From contig WGMT01000063.1 in the NCBI GenBank assembly GCA_016124945.1, positions 32,755 through 96,754 of the forward strand: 64,000 nucleotides of DNA, read 5' to 3'. The DNA is from a bacterium. GTDB lineage: Bacteria > Chloroflexota > Anaerolineae > Caldilineales > Caldilineaceae. The notes beneath the pieces were generated by a model. It was not told the DNA's origin. It saw nothing but the letters and a program-made list of their open reading frames with translations, and ran no database searches. How positions within the stretch are numbered: position 1 is the stretch's first letter; each line of letters starts with the position of its first letter. Shown in pieces: positions 23,518 to 31,820 of the stretch. The position numbers and the translations under genes are program-made.

Positions 23518-24876
23518 ATGACTACCAACGGACCTATCCCAGTCACTGTATTGACCGGTTTTCTTGGCTCTGGCAAGACGACGCTGCTCAACCGCATCCT
23601 CACCGAAAATCACGGCAAGCGGGTGGCGGTGATCGAGAACGAATTCGGCGAAATCGGTATCGATCACGAATTGGTCATCGAAGCCGACGAAGAGATCTTC
23701 GAGATGAACAACGGCTGTATCTGTTGCACCGTGCGCGGTGACCTGATCCGCATCCTCGGCAACTTGATCAAGCGCCGTGACCGCTTCGACCACATCCTCA
23801 TCGAGACGACAGGCATGGCCGATCCTGGGCCGGTGGCGCAGACCTTTTTTGTAGACGATGAGATGCGCGACAGCCTGCAACTCGACGCCATTGTGACCCT
23901 GGTCGACGCCTTCCACATCTGGCAACACCTCGACGATAGCGAAGAGGTGCAGGCGCAGATCGCCTTCGCCGATGTCATCCTGCTCAACAAAATCGATCTG
24001 GTGACGCCCGAACAACTGATCGCGCTCAAGGACCGCATCCACAGCATGAACGCGGCGGCGCGCATCTACGAAACCCGCGATGCCGCCGTCGACATGGACA
24101 AGATCCTGGGCTTGGGCGGCTTCGATCTCAACCGGGCGCTGGAAGTTGATCCCAAATTTATGGAACAGGAATATCCCTTTGAGTGGGCTGGTGTCTATGA
24201 GATGCAGCCCGGCCACTATAACCTCGTGCTCCAGGAAGGGCCGGACGATCCCAAAATGGATGTGGCGCTGGTGCCAATGGACGCGCCGTCGCTCGCCACC
24301 GTCGAGAGCCTGCGCGGGGCCGAGCGCGCCTTTGCCTGGCGAGACGGCGCCAAGTGGGTGCTCTCCGGTGCGTCCATTGCGCCGGGCGAACAACTTTACC
24401 GCCTGCCGCTGACTTCTGGGACCGGACAGGAGATGATCTTCGATCTGCACATTGAGCGGCCCGGCTACTATGCCCTCTTTACCGAGCATCATCCAGACGA
24501 GTTCGATCTAGCCGTCGATGGCCCCGAAAGTGCGATCCTGCCCCTGGCCGAGCGCGAATTCAAGCCGCCCCACGAACACGATGACGAAGTGACGTCGGTG
24601 GGCATCACCCTGCCCGGCGACCTCGATCTGACCAAACTCAACCGCTGGATGAGCACACTGTTGCGCACCCAAGGCCCCGACATCTACCGCATGAAGGGTG
24701 TGCTTAGCATCGCCGGCAACCCGGATCGTTTCGTATTCCAGGGCGTACACATGCTCTTCGATGGCCGCCCCGATCGCCCGTGGGGCAATCGCCCGCGCAA
24801 GAACGATCTAATCTTCATCGGGCGCAACCTGGATCGGGAACAGCTTAACGCGGAGTTTCAGGCATGTCTCGCTTGA
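23518..24876 (+). CDS. COG0523 GTPase with a large insert between GTPase and CobW_C domains
   Basis: This 452-residue protein has a P-loop (GFLGSGKTT), CxCC motif (C67, C69, C70), TTGMADPGPV and NKID elements in the first about 210 residues. The CobW_C domain starts near 355 (DEVTSVGITLPGDLDLTKLNRW). Between them lies a beta-rich insert of about 125 residues (about 220-345, from WAGVYEMQPGHYNLVL) not found in the other three paralogues here, ending in HEHDD. ATG 23518 follows AAGGAGATCCC. Its 3' end overlaps the WD40 gene by 13 bases. It is a zinc metallochaperone by family; the insert may define a client. Confidence 0.92.
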   Translation: MTTNGPIPVTVLTGFLGSGKTTLLNRILTENHGKRVAVIENEFGEIGIDHELVIEADEEIFEMNNGCICCTVRGDLIRILGNLIKRRDRFDHILIETTGMADPGPVAQTFFVDDEMRDSLQLDAIVTLVDAFHIWQHLDDSEEVQAQIAFADVILLNKIDLVTPEQLIALKDRIHSMNAAARIYETRDAAVDMDKILGLGGFDLNRALEVDPKFMEQEYPFEWAGVYEMQPGHYNLVLQEGPDDPKMDVALVPMDAPSLATVESLRGAERAFAWRDGAKWVLSGASIAPGEQLYRLPLTSGTGQEMIFDLHIERPGYYALFTEHHPDEFDLAVDGPESAILPLAEREFKPPHEHDDEVTSVGITLPGDLDLTKLNRWMSTLLRTQGPDIYRMKGVLSIAGNPDRFVFQGVHMLFDGRPDRPWGNRPRKNDLIFIGRNLDREQLNAEFQACLA

Positions 24877-25919
24877 TCCGTCGCACCGAGAAAGCACAGA
24901 CGGTGACTGCGCGCTGGCGGCGCGTTATCGCCGATCATGTCATTGGCCTGGCCTGGTCGCCCGATGGCCGCATGCTGGCCGCGGCGGCGGTGAGCGGCGA
25001 AATTGTGCTGTTGAACGCAGCCGACGGCACGATCCGCCATCGGCTGCCGGGCCACGAATTCGGCACCATGTCCATCTCCTGGCGCGGGGACGGGCAGATC
25101 CTGGCCAGCGCCGGGCAGGACGGCAAGGTGCGCCTGTGGGATGCGCAAAGTGGCACGTCCACGGCGGAGATGGCAGGCGGAGCGATGTGGGTGGAGCGGG
25201 TAGCCTGGAACCGCGCCGCCGGCAAAACCGCGGATCAGGCGATCCTGGCGTCGGCGGCGGGCAAGGTGTTGCGCCTCTGGTCGCCCAACGGCGAACTGCG
25301 CCACGAATACCGCCACGACAGCACGATTCAGGACATTGAATGGAAACCCGCCGGGCGCGATCTGGTGATGGCGGCCTACGGCGGCATCGCCTTCGTCCAT
25401 CCCGACAAGCCGGATCGTGTGCGCCAGTTCAAATGGCAGGGCGCGGCGTGGGTCTGCGCCTGTAGTCCCAACGGAAAGTACGTGGCCACCGGCGATCAAG
25501 ATGCCACCATCCACTTCTGGGACGCCCGCACCGGCAAGGATCTGCAAATGTGGGGCTACCCCACCAAAGTGCGCGAACTGGCCTGGGACAGCCGCAGCCG
25601 CTATCTGGCCACCGGCGGTAGCGCCACCGTGGTGGTTTGGGATTGTTCAGGCCGCGGCCCCGAAGGCAGCAAACCGCTGCAACTGGAAGCCCACACCGAC
25701 ACGCTCACAGCGTTGTCTTTTCAACACCGCGGATCACTGCTCGCCTCTGCCGCCCGCGATGGACGGGTGATCCTCTGGCACCCGGGGCAGCGTGAGACGC
25801 CGGTTGCCGGTCACCAACACAAAGGGGCAGTCAGCCGCATCGCCTGGTCGCCCGATGACAAACAGTTGGTCTCCGGTGACAGCGAAGGTGAAATTGTCCT
25901 GTGTGATGTGCAAGGTTGA
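24864..25919 (+). CDS. WD40-repeat protein of the zinc operon
   Basis: This 351-residue protein consists almost wholly of WD40 repeats (VIGLAWSPDGRMLAAA, ISWRGDGQILASAGQDGKVRLWD, and so on), seven by count, forming one beta-propeller. It has no signal sequence, so it is cytoplasmic. Its ATG lies inside the end of the COG0523 gene (13-base overlap), so the two products are made together and may interact. WD40 proteins act as scaffolds, and here a partner of the GTPase is plausible. The catalytic role is none visible. Confidence 0.9.
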   Translation: MSRLIRRTEKAQTVTARWRRVIADHVIGLAWSPDGRMLAAAAVSGEIVLLNAADGTIRHRLPGHEFGTMSISWRGDGQILASAGQDGKVRLWDAQSGTSTAEMAGGAMWVERVAWNRAAGKTADQAILASAAGKVLRLWSPNGELRHEYRHDSTIQDIEWKPAGRDLVMAAYGGIAFVHPDKPDRVRQFKWQGAAWVCACSPNGKYVATGDQDATIHFWDARTGKDLQMWGYPTKVRELAWDSRSRYLATGGSATVVVWDCSGRGPEGSKPLQLEAHTDTLTALSFQHRGSLLASAARDGRVILWHPGQRETPVAGHQHKGAVSRIAWSPDDKQLVSGDSEGEIVLCDVQG

Positions 25920-25932
25920 ATCAGTACCCGGC

Positions 25933-25975
25933 AGAGGACACGGAGGACACGGAGGACACGGATGACACGGAGCGT
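25933..25975. repeat. Short tandem repeat GAGGACACG
   Basis: Four near-identical units of GGACACGGA lie in the 78-base gap between the WD40 and Zur-like genes. Their function is unknown. Confidence 0.6.
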
Positions 25976-25997
25976 AGAACGAATGGAGTAAAACGAC

Positions 25998-26435
25998 ATG
26001 GATGAGAGTACGCCTCAAATCCGCATTGACACCTGGCTGCATGCGCTGCGTGAAAGCGGCTATCGCTTGACGCCGTCTCTGCGCGCTGTGGTGGCGGTGG
26101 TGGCCGAGAGCCATCACGCCCTGACGCCGATGCAGGTGCTGGCGTTGGCCCAGGCCGGAGACGCCGAGATCAGCCGCGCCACTGTCTACCGCACGTTGGA
26201 AAAATTGGTGGAATTGCGCCTGGTGCAGACCGTCCACGACGCTAGTGACTGTCTGCGCTACGTGGCGGGCGACGCCGATCACCAACTGCTTGTGATCTGC
26301 CCCCAATGTGGCCGTTCCGACGCAGTGCAGAGCGAGCGGTTGATGGGGCTTGTCAACGCCATTGCCGCCGATCACGGCTATCGGCTCAAGGATCGGCTGC
26401 TCCAGATCTTCGGCATCTGCCCGGAATGTCAGTGA
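25998..26435 (+). CDS. zur: Fur-family repressor, probable zinc uptake regulator Zur
   Basis: This 145-residue Fur-family protein has a winged-helix N-domain (recognition helix AEISRATVYRTLEKLV, about 56-71) and a dimerisation domain with the structural zinc CxxC pairs C101/C104 and C141/C144. Regulatory-site candidates are C85, H95 and H126. Cys85 in the inter-domain region is typical of Zur rather than Fur or PerR. Its position amid COG0523 and WD40 genes and close to Zn-free L28 supports Zur. GGAG lies about 9 bases before ATG. The FmdB-type gene starts 4 bases after its stop. Confidence 0.88.
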   Translation: MDESTPQIRIDTWLHALRESGYRLTPSLRAVVAVVAESHHALTPMQVLALAQAGDAEISRATVYRTLEKLVELRLVQTVHDASDCLRYVAGDADHQLLVICPQCGRSDAVQSERLMGLVNAIAADHGYRLKDRLLQIFGICPECQ

Positions 26436-26439
26436 TACC

Positions 26440-26691
26440 ATGCCCATCTACGTCTACACCTGCCCTGAATGTGAGTTGGAAGAAGAGCAGATGCACCCGG
26501 TGGGGCAGGCGCCGGACACACTCTCATGTCCGCTGTGTGGAGGATATTTTTACCGCAACGTGTCGCTTTTCTACGTGGGCGGGCAGGTGAAGGACACGCC
26601 ATCCTCATCGGCGCCGCGCATAGAACCGGCATGGGCACTGGATCACGGCCCCGACTGTCTTTGTTGCCGTCCACGACCGCGCCGCAGATAA
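26440..26691 (+). CDS. FmdB-family small zinc-ribbon protein
   Basis: The 83-residue product from ATG 26440 begins MPIYVYTCPECELEEEQMHPV and has CPLCGG, the two CxxC knuckles of the FmdB zinc-ribbon family, then a Ser/Pro linker and a C-terminal CLCC. The family is seen as regulators or metal carriers of unknown mechanism. It starts 4 bases after the Zur-like stop, so it is part of the same operon. It is a cytoplasmic zinc-binding protein by sequence. Confidence 0.82.
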   Translation: MPIYVYTCPECELEEEQMHPVGQAPDTLSCPLCGGYFYRNVSLFYVGGQVKDTPSSSAPRIEPAWALDHGPDCLCCRPRPRRR

Positions 26692-26807
26692 ACGATCCGC
26701 CGTGCGAGTGAATCATCCTTAGACGCGTTCATCATCTCTACTGGTACACGCACTACGCACTACGTAAACACAAGATATTGACCCCAATCATTCAGGAGAC
26801 CCAACCC

Positions 26808-27923
26808 ATGACCACCCACCGACGCAATCCCAAAGCGCCCCAAGAAGTTGAACCGCCGCCCAAACCGGTGCCGTTGACCATCCTCACCGGCTTTTTGGGC
26901 GCGGGCAAAACCACGCTGCTTAACCGTATCCTCAACGCCGAACATGGACTGCGCGTCGCCGTCCTCGTCAACGATTTTGGGGCGGTCAACATCGACAGCC
27001 GCCTCATCGTCGGTGTGGAGGAAGGCAAAACCGTGAACCTTTCCAACGGCTGTATCTGCTGCACTATCCGTGGCGATCTGCTCGACGCCACCATCGACCT
27101 GATGCGCCGACCGGAGCCGCCGGAGTACATCCTGGTGGAAGCCAGCGGCGTCTCGGATCCTGGCGAAGTGGCGCGCACCTTTCTGTTGGTGCCGGCCTAC
27201 GTACAGGTGGACAGCATCATCAGCGTGGTGGATAGCGAACAATTTCAAGATCTCACCGGCAAAAATGCCATTCTGGCTCTGGATCAGGTGGGTGTGGCCG
27301 ACATCATCGTCCTCAACAAAGTGGATGTGGCCACGCCTGCCCAGTTGGAAGACGTGCGCGACTACATCCACCAGGTGTCGCCACGGGCGCGCGTCATCGA
27401 GACGACCTTCGGCCAGGCGCCGCTGGAATTGCTTTTGGGCGTCGGCGCCTACGATCCCGAACGGCTGGCCCAACGTGCCCCGCTAGATATTCATGTCCAT
27501 GCCGAAGAAGAAGAAGCGCACGACCATGATCACGACCATGATCACGACCATGTTCATCACGATCACACATTGGTCTTCAACACGTGGACATACACCTGCA
27601 CCGACGAGCCGCTTTCGTTCCAGTCGGTGCGCCGGGTGCTGAGGCAACTGCCCAACAACATCTTCCGCGCCAAGGGTGTGCTCCACCTCGACGAGATCCC
27701 CGACCGCCAGGGGATTGTGCAGGTGGTGGGCAAGCGCGCACGCGCCACAATTGGCGAGCCGTGGGGCGATCAAACCCCGCGCAGTGAACTCGTCTTTATC
27801 GGTGAGGCGGGCACGCTGGATGTGGAATCGCTTCAGACCCAGTTGGACAACTGCCGCGTCAGCCGCGTCAGCACCGCACGCGAGATTCTGAACGGTGTCG
27901 TCGATTGGATTCGAGGAGTTTAA
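26808..27923 (+). CDS. COG0523 GTPase with His-rich loop
   Basis: From ATG 26808 (AGGAG 7 bases upstream) this is 371 residues. It has a Pro-rich N-terminal extension (about 1-22), P-loop (GFLGAGKTT), CxCC (C82, C84, C85), SGVSDPGEV and NKVD. A linker is loaded with His/Asp (HDHDHDHDHDHVHHDH, about 244-259), then the CobW_C domain. The His stretch is a common metal-storage feature in zinc-delivery COG0523 proteins. The next COG0523 gene begins 2 bases after its stop, with its ribosome site inside this gene. Confidence 0.93.
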   Translation: MTTHRRNPKAPQEVEPPPKPVPLTILTGFLGAGKTTLLNRILNAEHGLRVAVLVNDFGAVNIDSRLIVGVEEGKTVNLSNGCICCTIRGDLLDATIDLMRRPEPPEYILVEASGVSDPGEVARTFLLVPAYVQVDSIISVVDSEQFQDLTGKNAILALDQVGVADIIVLNKVDVATPAQLEDVRDYIHQVSPRARVIETTFGQAPLELLLGVGAYDPERLAQRAPLDIHVHAEEEEAHDHDHDHDHDHVHHDHTLVFNTWTYTCTDEPLSFQSVRRVLRQLPNNIFRAKGVLHLDEIPDRQGIVQVVGKRARATIGEPWGDQTPRSELVFIGEAGTLDVESLQTQLDNCRVSRVSTAREILNGVVDWIRGV

Positions 27924-27925
27924 CT

Positions 27926-29122
27926 ATGCAGAGTGTACAAAAACGGCTGCCCGTCACCGTGCTTTCGGGCTTTCTGGGCGCGGGGAAGACGACGCTGCTC
28001 AACCATGTGCTCAACAACCGCGCCGGGCTGCGCGTCGCCGTCATCGTCAACGACATGAGCGAAGTCAACATCGACGCCGAACTGGTGGACGGTGAAGCAA
28101 AACTCAGCCGTACGGAAGAACGCCTCGTAGAAATGACCAACGGCTGTATCTGCTGCACCCTGCGCGAGGACCTGCTCGTGGAAGTGGCCAAATTGGCGCA
28201 AGAAGATCGCTTCGACTACCTGCTCATCGAATCCACGGGCATCTCCGAGCCGATGCCTGTGGCCGCCACCTTCACCTTTCCGCTGGACGAAGCCAAAACA
28301 ACCAGCCTCTCCGACTTCGCCCAACTTGATACGATGGTGACGGTGGTGGATGCCGTCAACTGGCTGCGCGACTACATCGAAAGCAAGAGCCTCAAAGAAA
28401 AAGAGATGGCTCTGGGCGACGAAGACAACCGCACCGTCGTCGATCTACTCACCGATCAGGTGGAATTCGCCAACGTCATCATTATCAACAAGACCGATCT
28501 GATCGATGAATTTCAACTGGGCCAGCTAGAGGATATTCTGCGCCACCTCAACCCCGAAGCCACGCTGCTCCATGCCGAATACGGCAAGGTGCCGTTGGAG
28601 ATGGTAATGGGGACAGGCATCTTCGACTTTGAGAAGGCATCACGCGCGCCGGGCTGGGCCAAGGAATTACGCGGCGAACACACCCCCGAAACCGAAGAAT
28701 ATGGGATCAGCAGCTTCGTCTACCGTGCCCGGCGACCCTTCCACCCGCAACGCTTCTACGATCTGCTCATGTCCGAGGCCATCGAAGGCGTGCTGCGATC
28801 CAAAGGCTTCTTCTGGCTGGCCACGCGCATGGACCTGGCCATGCTCTGGTCGCAGGCCGGCGTCAAAGCCAATATTAAACCGTCGGGCAAGTGGTGGGCC
28901 ACCGTGCCCCGCGATCAATGGCCCACCGATCCACGGGCGCGCAACTACGTGACCCAGCGCTGGGAAGAACCCTTCGGCGACCGTCGCCAGGAACTCGTTT
29001 TCATCGGCATCGACATCGACACAACCGCCATCATCGCCGCGCTGGACGCCTGCCTGCTCAGCGAAGACGAGATGATCTGGATCGACGTGGCGCAGTCGAT
29101 GTTTGCCGATCCGTTTCCGTAA
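27926..29122 (+). CDS. COG0523 GTPase, close paralogue of the 14510-15718 protein
   Basis: The 398-residue product from ATG 27926 (GAGGAG 8 bases upstream) shares nearly every motif and spacing with the first COG0523 protein: GFLGAGKTT, NDMSEVNID, C74/C76/C77, STGISEPMPV, NKTD, SKGFFWLATR. This points to an internal duplication within the locus. It is the last gene of the plus-strand zinc run and ends convergently against the P-type ATPase gene. Confidence 0.93.
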   Translation: MQSVQKRLPVTVLSGFLGAGKTTLLNHVLNNRAGLRVAVIVNDMSEVNIDAELVDGEAKLSRTEERLVEMTNGCICCTLREDLLVEVAKLAQEDRFDYLLIESTGISEPMPVAATFTFPLDEAKTTSLSDFAQLDTMVTVVDAVNWLRDYIESKSLKEKEMALGDEDNRTVVDLLTDQVEFANVIIINKTDLIDEFQLGQLEDILRHLNPEATLLHAEYGKVPLEMVMGTGIFDFEKASRAPGWAKELRGEHTPETEEYGISSFVYRARRPFHPQRFYDLLMSEAIEGVLRSKGFFWLATRMDLAMLWSQAGVKANIKPSGKWWATVPRDQWPTDPRARNYVTQRWEEPFGDRRQELVFIGIDIDTTAIIAALDACLLSEDEMIWIDVAQSMFADPFP

Positions 29123-29149
29123 CCAAACCACAACCTACTGTGCCAATCT

Positions 29150-29178
29150 GCCCAAATTCACTCAATCTGCGTTCTATT
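29150..29178. repeat. Half-copy of the GAATAGAACGC inverted-repeat family
   Basis: CTCAATCTGCGTTCTATTC matches the right arm of the elements at 2827 and 3953, with the left arm missing. Confidence 0.5.
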
Positions 29179-31273
29179 CTCTGCCCTTCTGCCGCAGTAG
29201 ACGTGACGAATTGGCGAGGATGCCCAGATCGGGGATCGACTGCGCCGCCGCGGCGAAGATGGGCGGCAGAATGCCGAAGGCGGCCAGGCTCAAGCCCAAC
29301 AGGTTGTAGATCGTGGTGAAACCGAAGTTCATCTTCACCACACGCAGGGTGCGGCGGGCGATGTGCAGCACGTCTGGTACCAGCGCCCAGTCATCGCGCA
29401 TGAGGACGATGTGGGCGGCTTCCATGGCGATGTCGGTGCCTGCCGCACCCATCGCAATGCCCACATCGGCCTGGGCCAGGGCCGGCGCGTCGTTGACGCC
29501 GTCGCCCACCATCACCACCGTGTGACCGCGGCGCTGATATTCTTTGACGATCTCTACCTTGTCTTCAGGCAGCATTTCGGCCTGATAGTCGATGCCCAGT
29601 TGACCGGCCAACGTCGCCGCTGTGGATTCGTTGTCGCCGGTGAGCAGGCGGATCTCTTTGATGCCCAGGGCGCGCACCTGTTGCAGCGCCGCCGGTACTT
29701 CGGGGCGCGGCGTGTCCGCGGCGGCGAGAATGCCGATGGGCAGTTCGTTCTCGCTGACGTAGAGGAGCGTGTTACCCGCCGCTTCAAGGCCGGTGCCGTC
29801 GCTGTTGGCCTCAACGAAGCGACGGTTGCCCACGCGCACGCGGCTGCCGTCAATCGTAGCTTCCACACCCATCCCCGGCGTCGCCGCAAAGGACTGCGCC
29901 TCCAGCAGTGGAATTCCCCGATCTCGTCCTGCCTGGCGCACCGCTTCGGCCAGTGGATGTTCCGAGTAGCGTTCGGCGGCGAAAGCAAGCCCCAGGATCT
30001 CTTCGCGACTGCGCCCGTTCAATTCCACCACGTCGGTGATCTGGGGGCGACCCAGGGTGAGCGTGCCTGTCTTGTCGATGAGGAGCACGTCGGCTTTGGC
30101 CAGCAGTTCCAGGTATTTGCCGCCTTTGATCAAGATGCCGCGACGCGCGCCTGCGCCGATGGAGGCGAGCACGGCGATGGGTGTGGCCAGGGCAAACGAA
30201 CAGGAACAGGCCACCACCAGCACCGCCGCCGTGGCCAGTGGATCGCGACCGATGAGATAGGTGAGCGCGGCAATTGCGGCCACCACAGGCAAAAAGTAGC
30301 TGGAAAAGCGGTCGGCCAGGCGTTGTACATCGGCGCGGTTGGCTTCGGCCTCTTCCACCAGCCGAATCACCTTGCCGAAGGTTGTGTCCGCGCCGACACG
30401 GGTGGTGCGGATGCGTAGCCCGCCCAGTTGGGCAATCGTGGCGGCAAAGACATTGCTGCCCGGTCCCGCTTCCACCGGCATCGATTCGCCGGTGATGGTG
30501 GCCTGGTTCACCGTGGCCTGCCCTTCGAGGACTTCGCCGTCCACCGGGATCTGTTCGCCGGGACGCACAATGACCGTGTCACCAGCGAGGACCTGGACGA
30601 TGGGCACTTCGACTTCGTCGCCGTTGCGCAGGACGCGTGCCGTCTGTGGGGCCAGCGCGGTGAGGTCCTTGACGGCGCGGCGGGCGCGTTCCGCTGTGAA
30701 AGTTTCTACGTAGTCGCCCACACGCATGAAGAAGACAACAATGGCGGCGGTGATCCACTGCCCCACCACCAGCGCCGCCACCACGCCCACGCTCATCAAC
30801 GTATGCGAGATGACTTCACGGTTCCATGTTGCACGGAGAACATTCATCAACACCGGATACCAGCCGATGAGCACAATCACCACGCCCACGGCAAACGGAA
30901 TCCGCTCGGTGACAGCTTCAAACAGGCCCAACCATTCGCCCGCCACCACAATCAACAACACCACACCAAAAATGAGTCCGCTGAAAAAGAGCACCGCCCG
31001 GGTAAAAGCGGCGGCGTTCAACGGTTGAGTGCCCTTCGTTTCGCCGGTGTTGTCTTCGGCGGGGACGCTGTAGCCGGCCTTTTCCACCGCAGCGCGGATG
31101 ACAGCCGGATCGGCCTGTGCCGGATCGAACTGGACGACGGCTTTCTCCGAAGCTAGGAAGACGTCTACCGACTCGATGCCGGGTAGCGATGCAATCGAAC
31201 GTTGAACACTGTTGCAGCAACCGGCGCAGTCCATCCCGCGTACAGGCATTTCAATGCGTTGTAGCGTCGTCAT
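29174..31273 (-). CDS. P1B-type heavy-metal-translocating ATPase (Cd/Zn/Pb-type efflux), CSC variant
   Basis: This 699-residue pump has an N-terminal HMA domain with GMDCAGCC (C16, C19). The TGES actuator loop (261-264), phosphorylation site D400 in DKTGT, SEHPLAEAV nucleotide-binding His and GDGVNDAPAL follow. The membrane metal motif, usually CPC, reads C356-S-C358 followed by SFALATP. Near the end SIPDLGILANSSRLL supplies an acidic residue seen in zinc-type pumps. It exports divalent soft metals using ATP. The upstream CmtR-like repressor is 25 bases away on the same strand, so metal-induced expression is expected. Confidence 0.93.
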   Translation of the reverse strand: MTTLQRIEMPVRGMDCAGCCNSVQRSIASLPGIESVDVFLASEKAVVQFDPAQADPAVIRAAVEKAGYSVPAEDNTGETKGTQPLNAAAFTRAVLFFSGLIFGVVLLIVVAGEWLGLFEAVTERIPFAVGVVIVLIGWYPVLMNVLRATWNREVISHTLMSVGVVAALVVGQWITAAIVVFFMRVGDYVETFTAERARRAVKDLTALAPQTARVLRNGDEVEVPIVQVLAGDTVIVRPGEQIPVDGEVLEGQATVNQATITGESMPVEAGPGSNVFAATIAQLGGLRIRTTRVGADTTFGKVIRLVEEAEANRADVQRLADRFSSYFLPVVAAIAALTYLIGRDPLATAAVLVVACSCSFALATPIAVLASIGAGARRGILIKGGKYLELLAKADVLLIDKTGTLTLGRPQITDVVELNGRSREEILGLAFAAERYSEHPLAEAVRQAGRDRGIPLLEAQSFAATPGMGVEATIDGSRVRVGNRRFVEANSDGTGLEAAGNTLLYVSENELPIGILAAADTPRPEVPAALQQVRALGIKEIRLLTGDNESTAATLAGQLGIDYQAEMLPEDKVEIVKEYQRRGHTVVMVGDGVNDAPALAQADVGIAMGAAGTDIAMEAAHIVLMRDDWALVPDVLHIARRTLRVVKMNFGFTTIYNLLGLSLAAFGILPPIFAAAAQSIPDLGILANSSRLLRQKGRE

Positions 31274-31298
31274 GCTACTTCCTCCACCTTCTTGGGGT

Positions 31299-31676
31299 TC
31301 ACCTTCTTGGGTTCACCAGCTTGGGGTTCACCAGCTTGTTAGGGTCCACATCGTAACGCGTGCATTCGTAGACGCCGCGAGCGACGTCTGCCAGCAATTC
31401 CTCGGCCAGTTGCATGAACACTTCTACCCGCGGATCGCTTAATCGATAACGGACATACCGCCCTTCTTGTTCGTTTACCACCAGTCCACACCCACGCAGA
31501 CATCCCAGATGGTTGGAAACATTTGACTGGCTCAATTCCGTTGCGTCGACAATCTGTGACACAGTTTGTGGTCCGCCGCGTAATGCCTCTAAAATCGAGA
31601 GGCGCGACGGATCCGCAAAGCCACGAAAGAGCTTGGCTTTGAGATCAGTTGCCTGAAAAACGCCGCTTAACAGCAT
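31299..31676 (-). CDS. ArsR-family repressor resembling the Cd/Pb sensor CmtR
   Basis: From ATG 31676 (GGAGG 5 bases upstream) the 125-residue protein has a winged helix (TELSQSNVSNHLGCLRGCGLV). C59 and C63 in the recognition helix and C105 near the C-terminus match, within a few residues, the three cysteine ligands of mycobacterial CmtR. A Cd(II)/Pb(II)-responsive role is therefore likely. The last residues (NKLVNPKLVNPRR) come from a small tandem duplication. It is followed by the P1B ATPase gene. Confidence 0.88.
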   Translation of the reverse strand: MLLSGVFQATDLKAKLFRGFADPSRLSILEALRGGPQTVSQIVDATELSQSNVSNHLGCLRGCGLVVNEQEGRYVRYRLSDPRVEVFMQLAEELLADVARGVYECTRYDVDPNKLVNPKLVNPRR

Positions 31677-31695
31677 TTGAACCTCCACAGCATGT

Positions 31696-31723
31696 TATCA
31701 TATCATTGTTTGCTGATATGATA
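31696..31723. promoter_or_regulatory. Operator palindrome of the CmtR-like repressor
   Basis: TATCATATCA and TGATATGATA are exact inverted 10-bp arms around an 8-base centre, about 20 bases upstream of the repressor start. The AT-rich symmetry is typical of ArsR-family operators, so autoregulation is likely. Confidence 0.75.
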
Positions 31724-31820
31724 GTGGGAATCGACTGTCGCGTCAAGTGACTTTGCCGTCCAATTGTTCAGCTAGAAAGAATCGCGCCATGCGCCCCCCT
31801 TTTCTCTTCCTCGATACGTT

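Noticed and set aside
31273..31345. Tandem GGTTCACCAGCTTG repeats as a regulatory array
   Set aside because: They mostly encode the last residues of the ArsR protein (NKLVNPKLVNP) and look like simple slippage.
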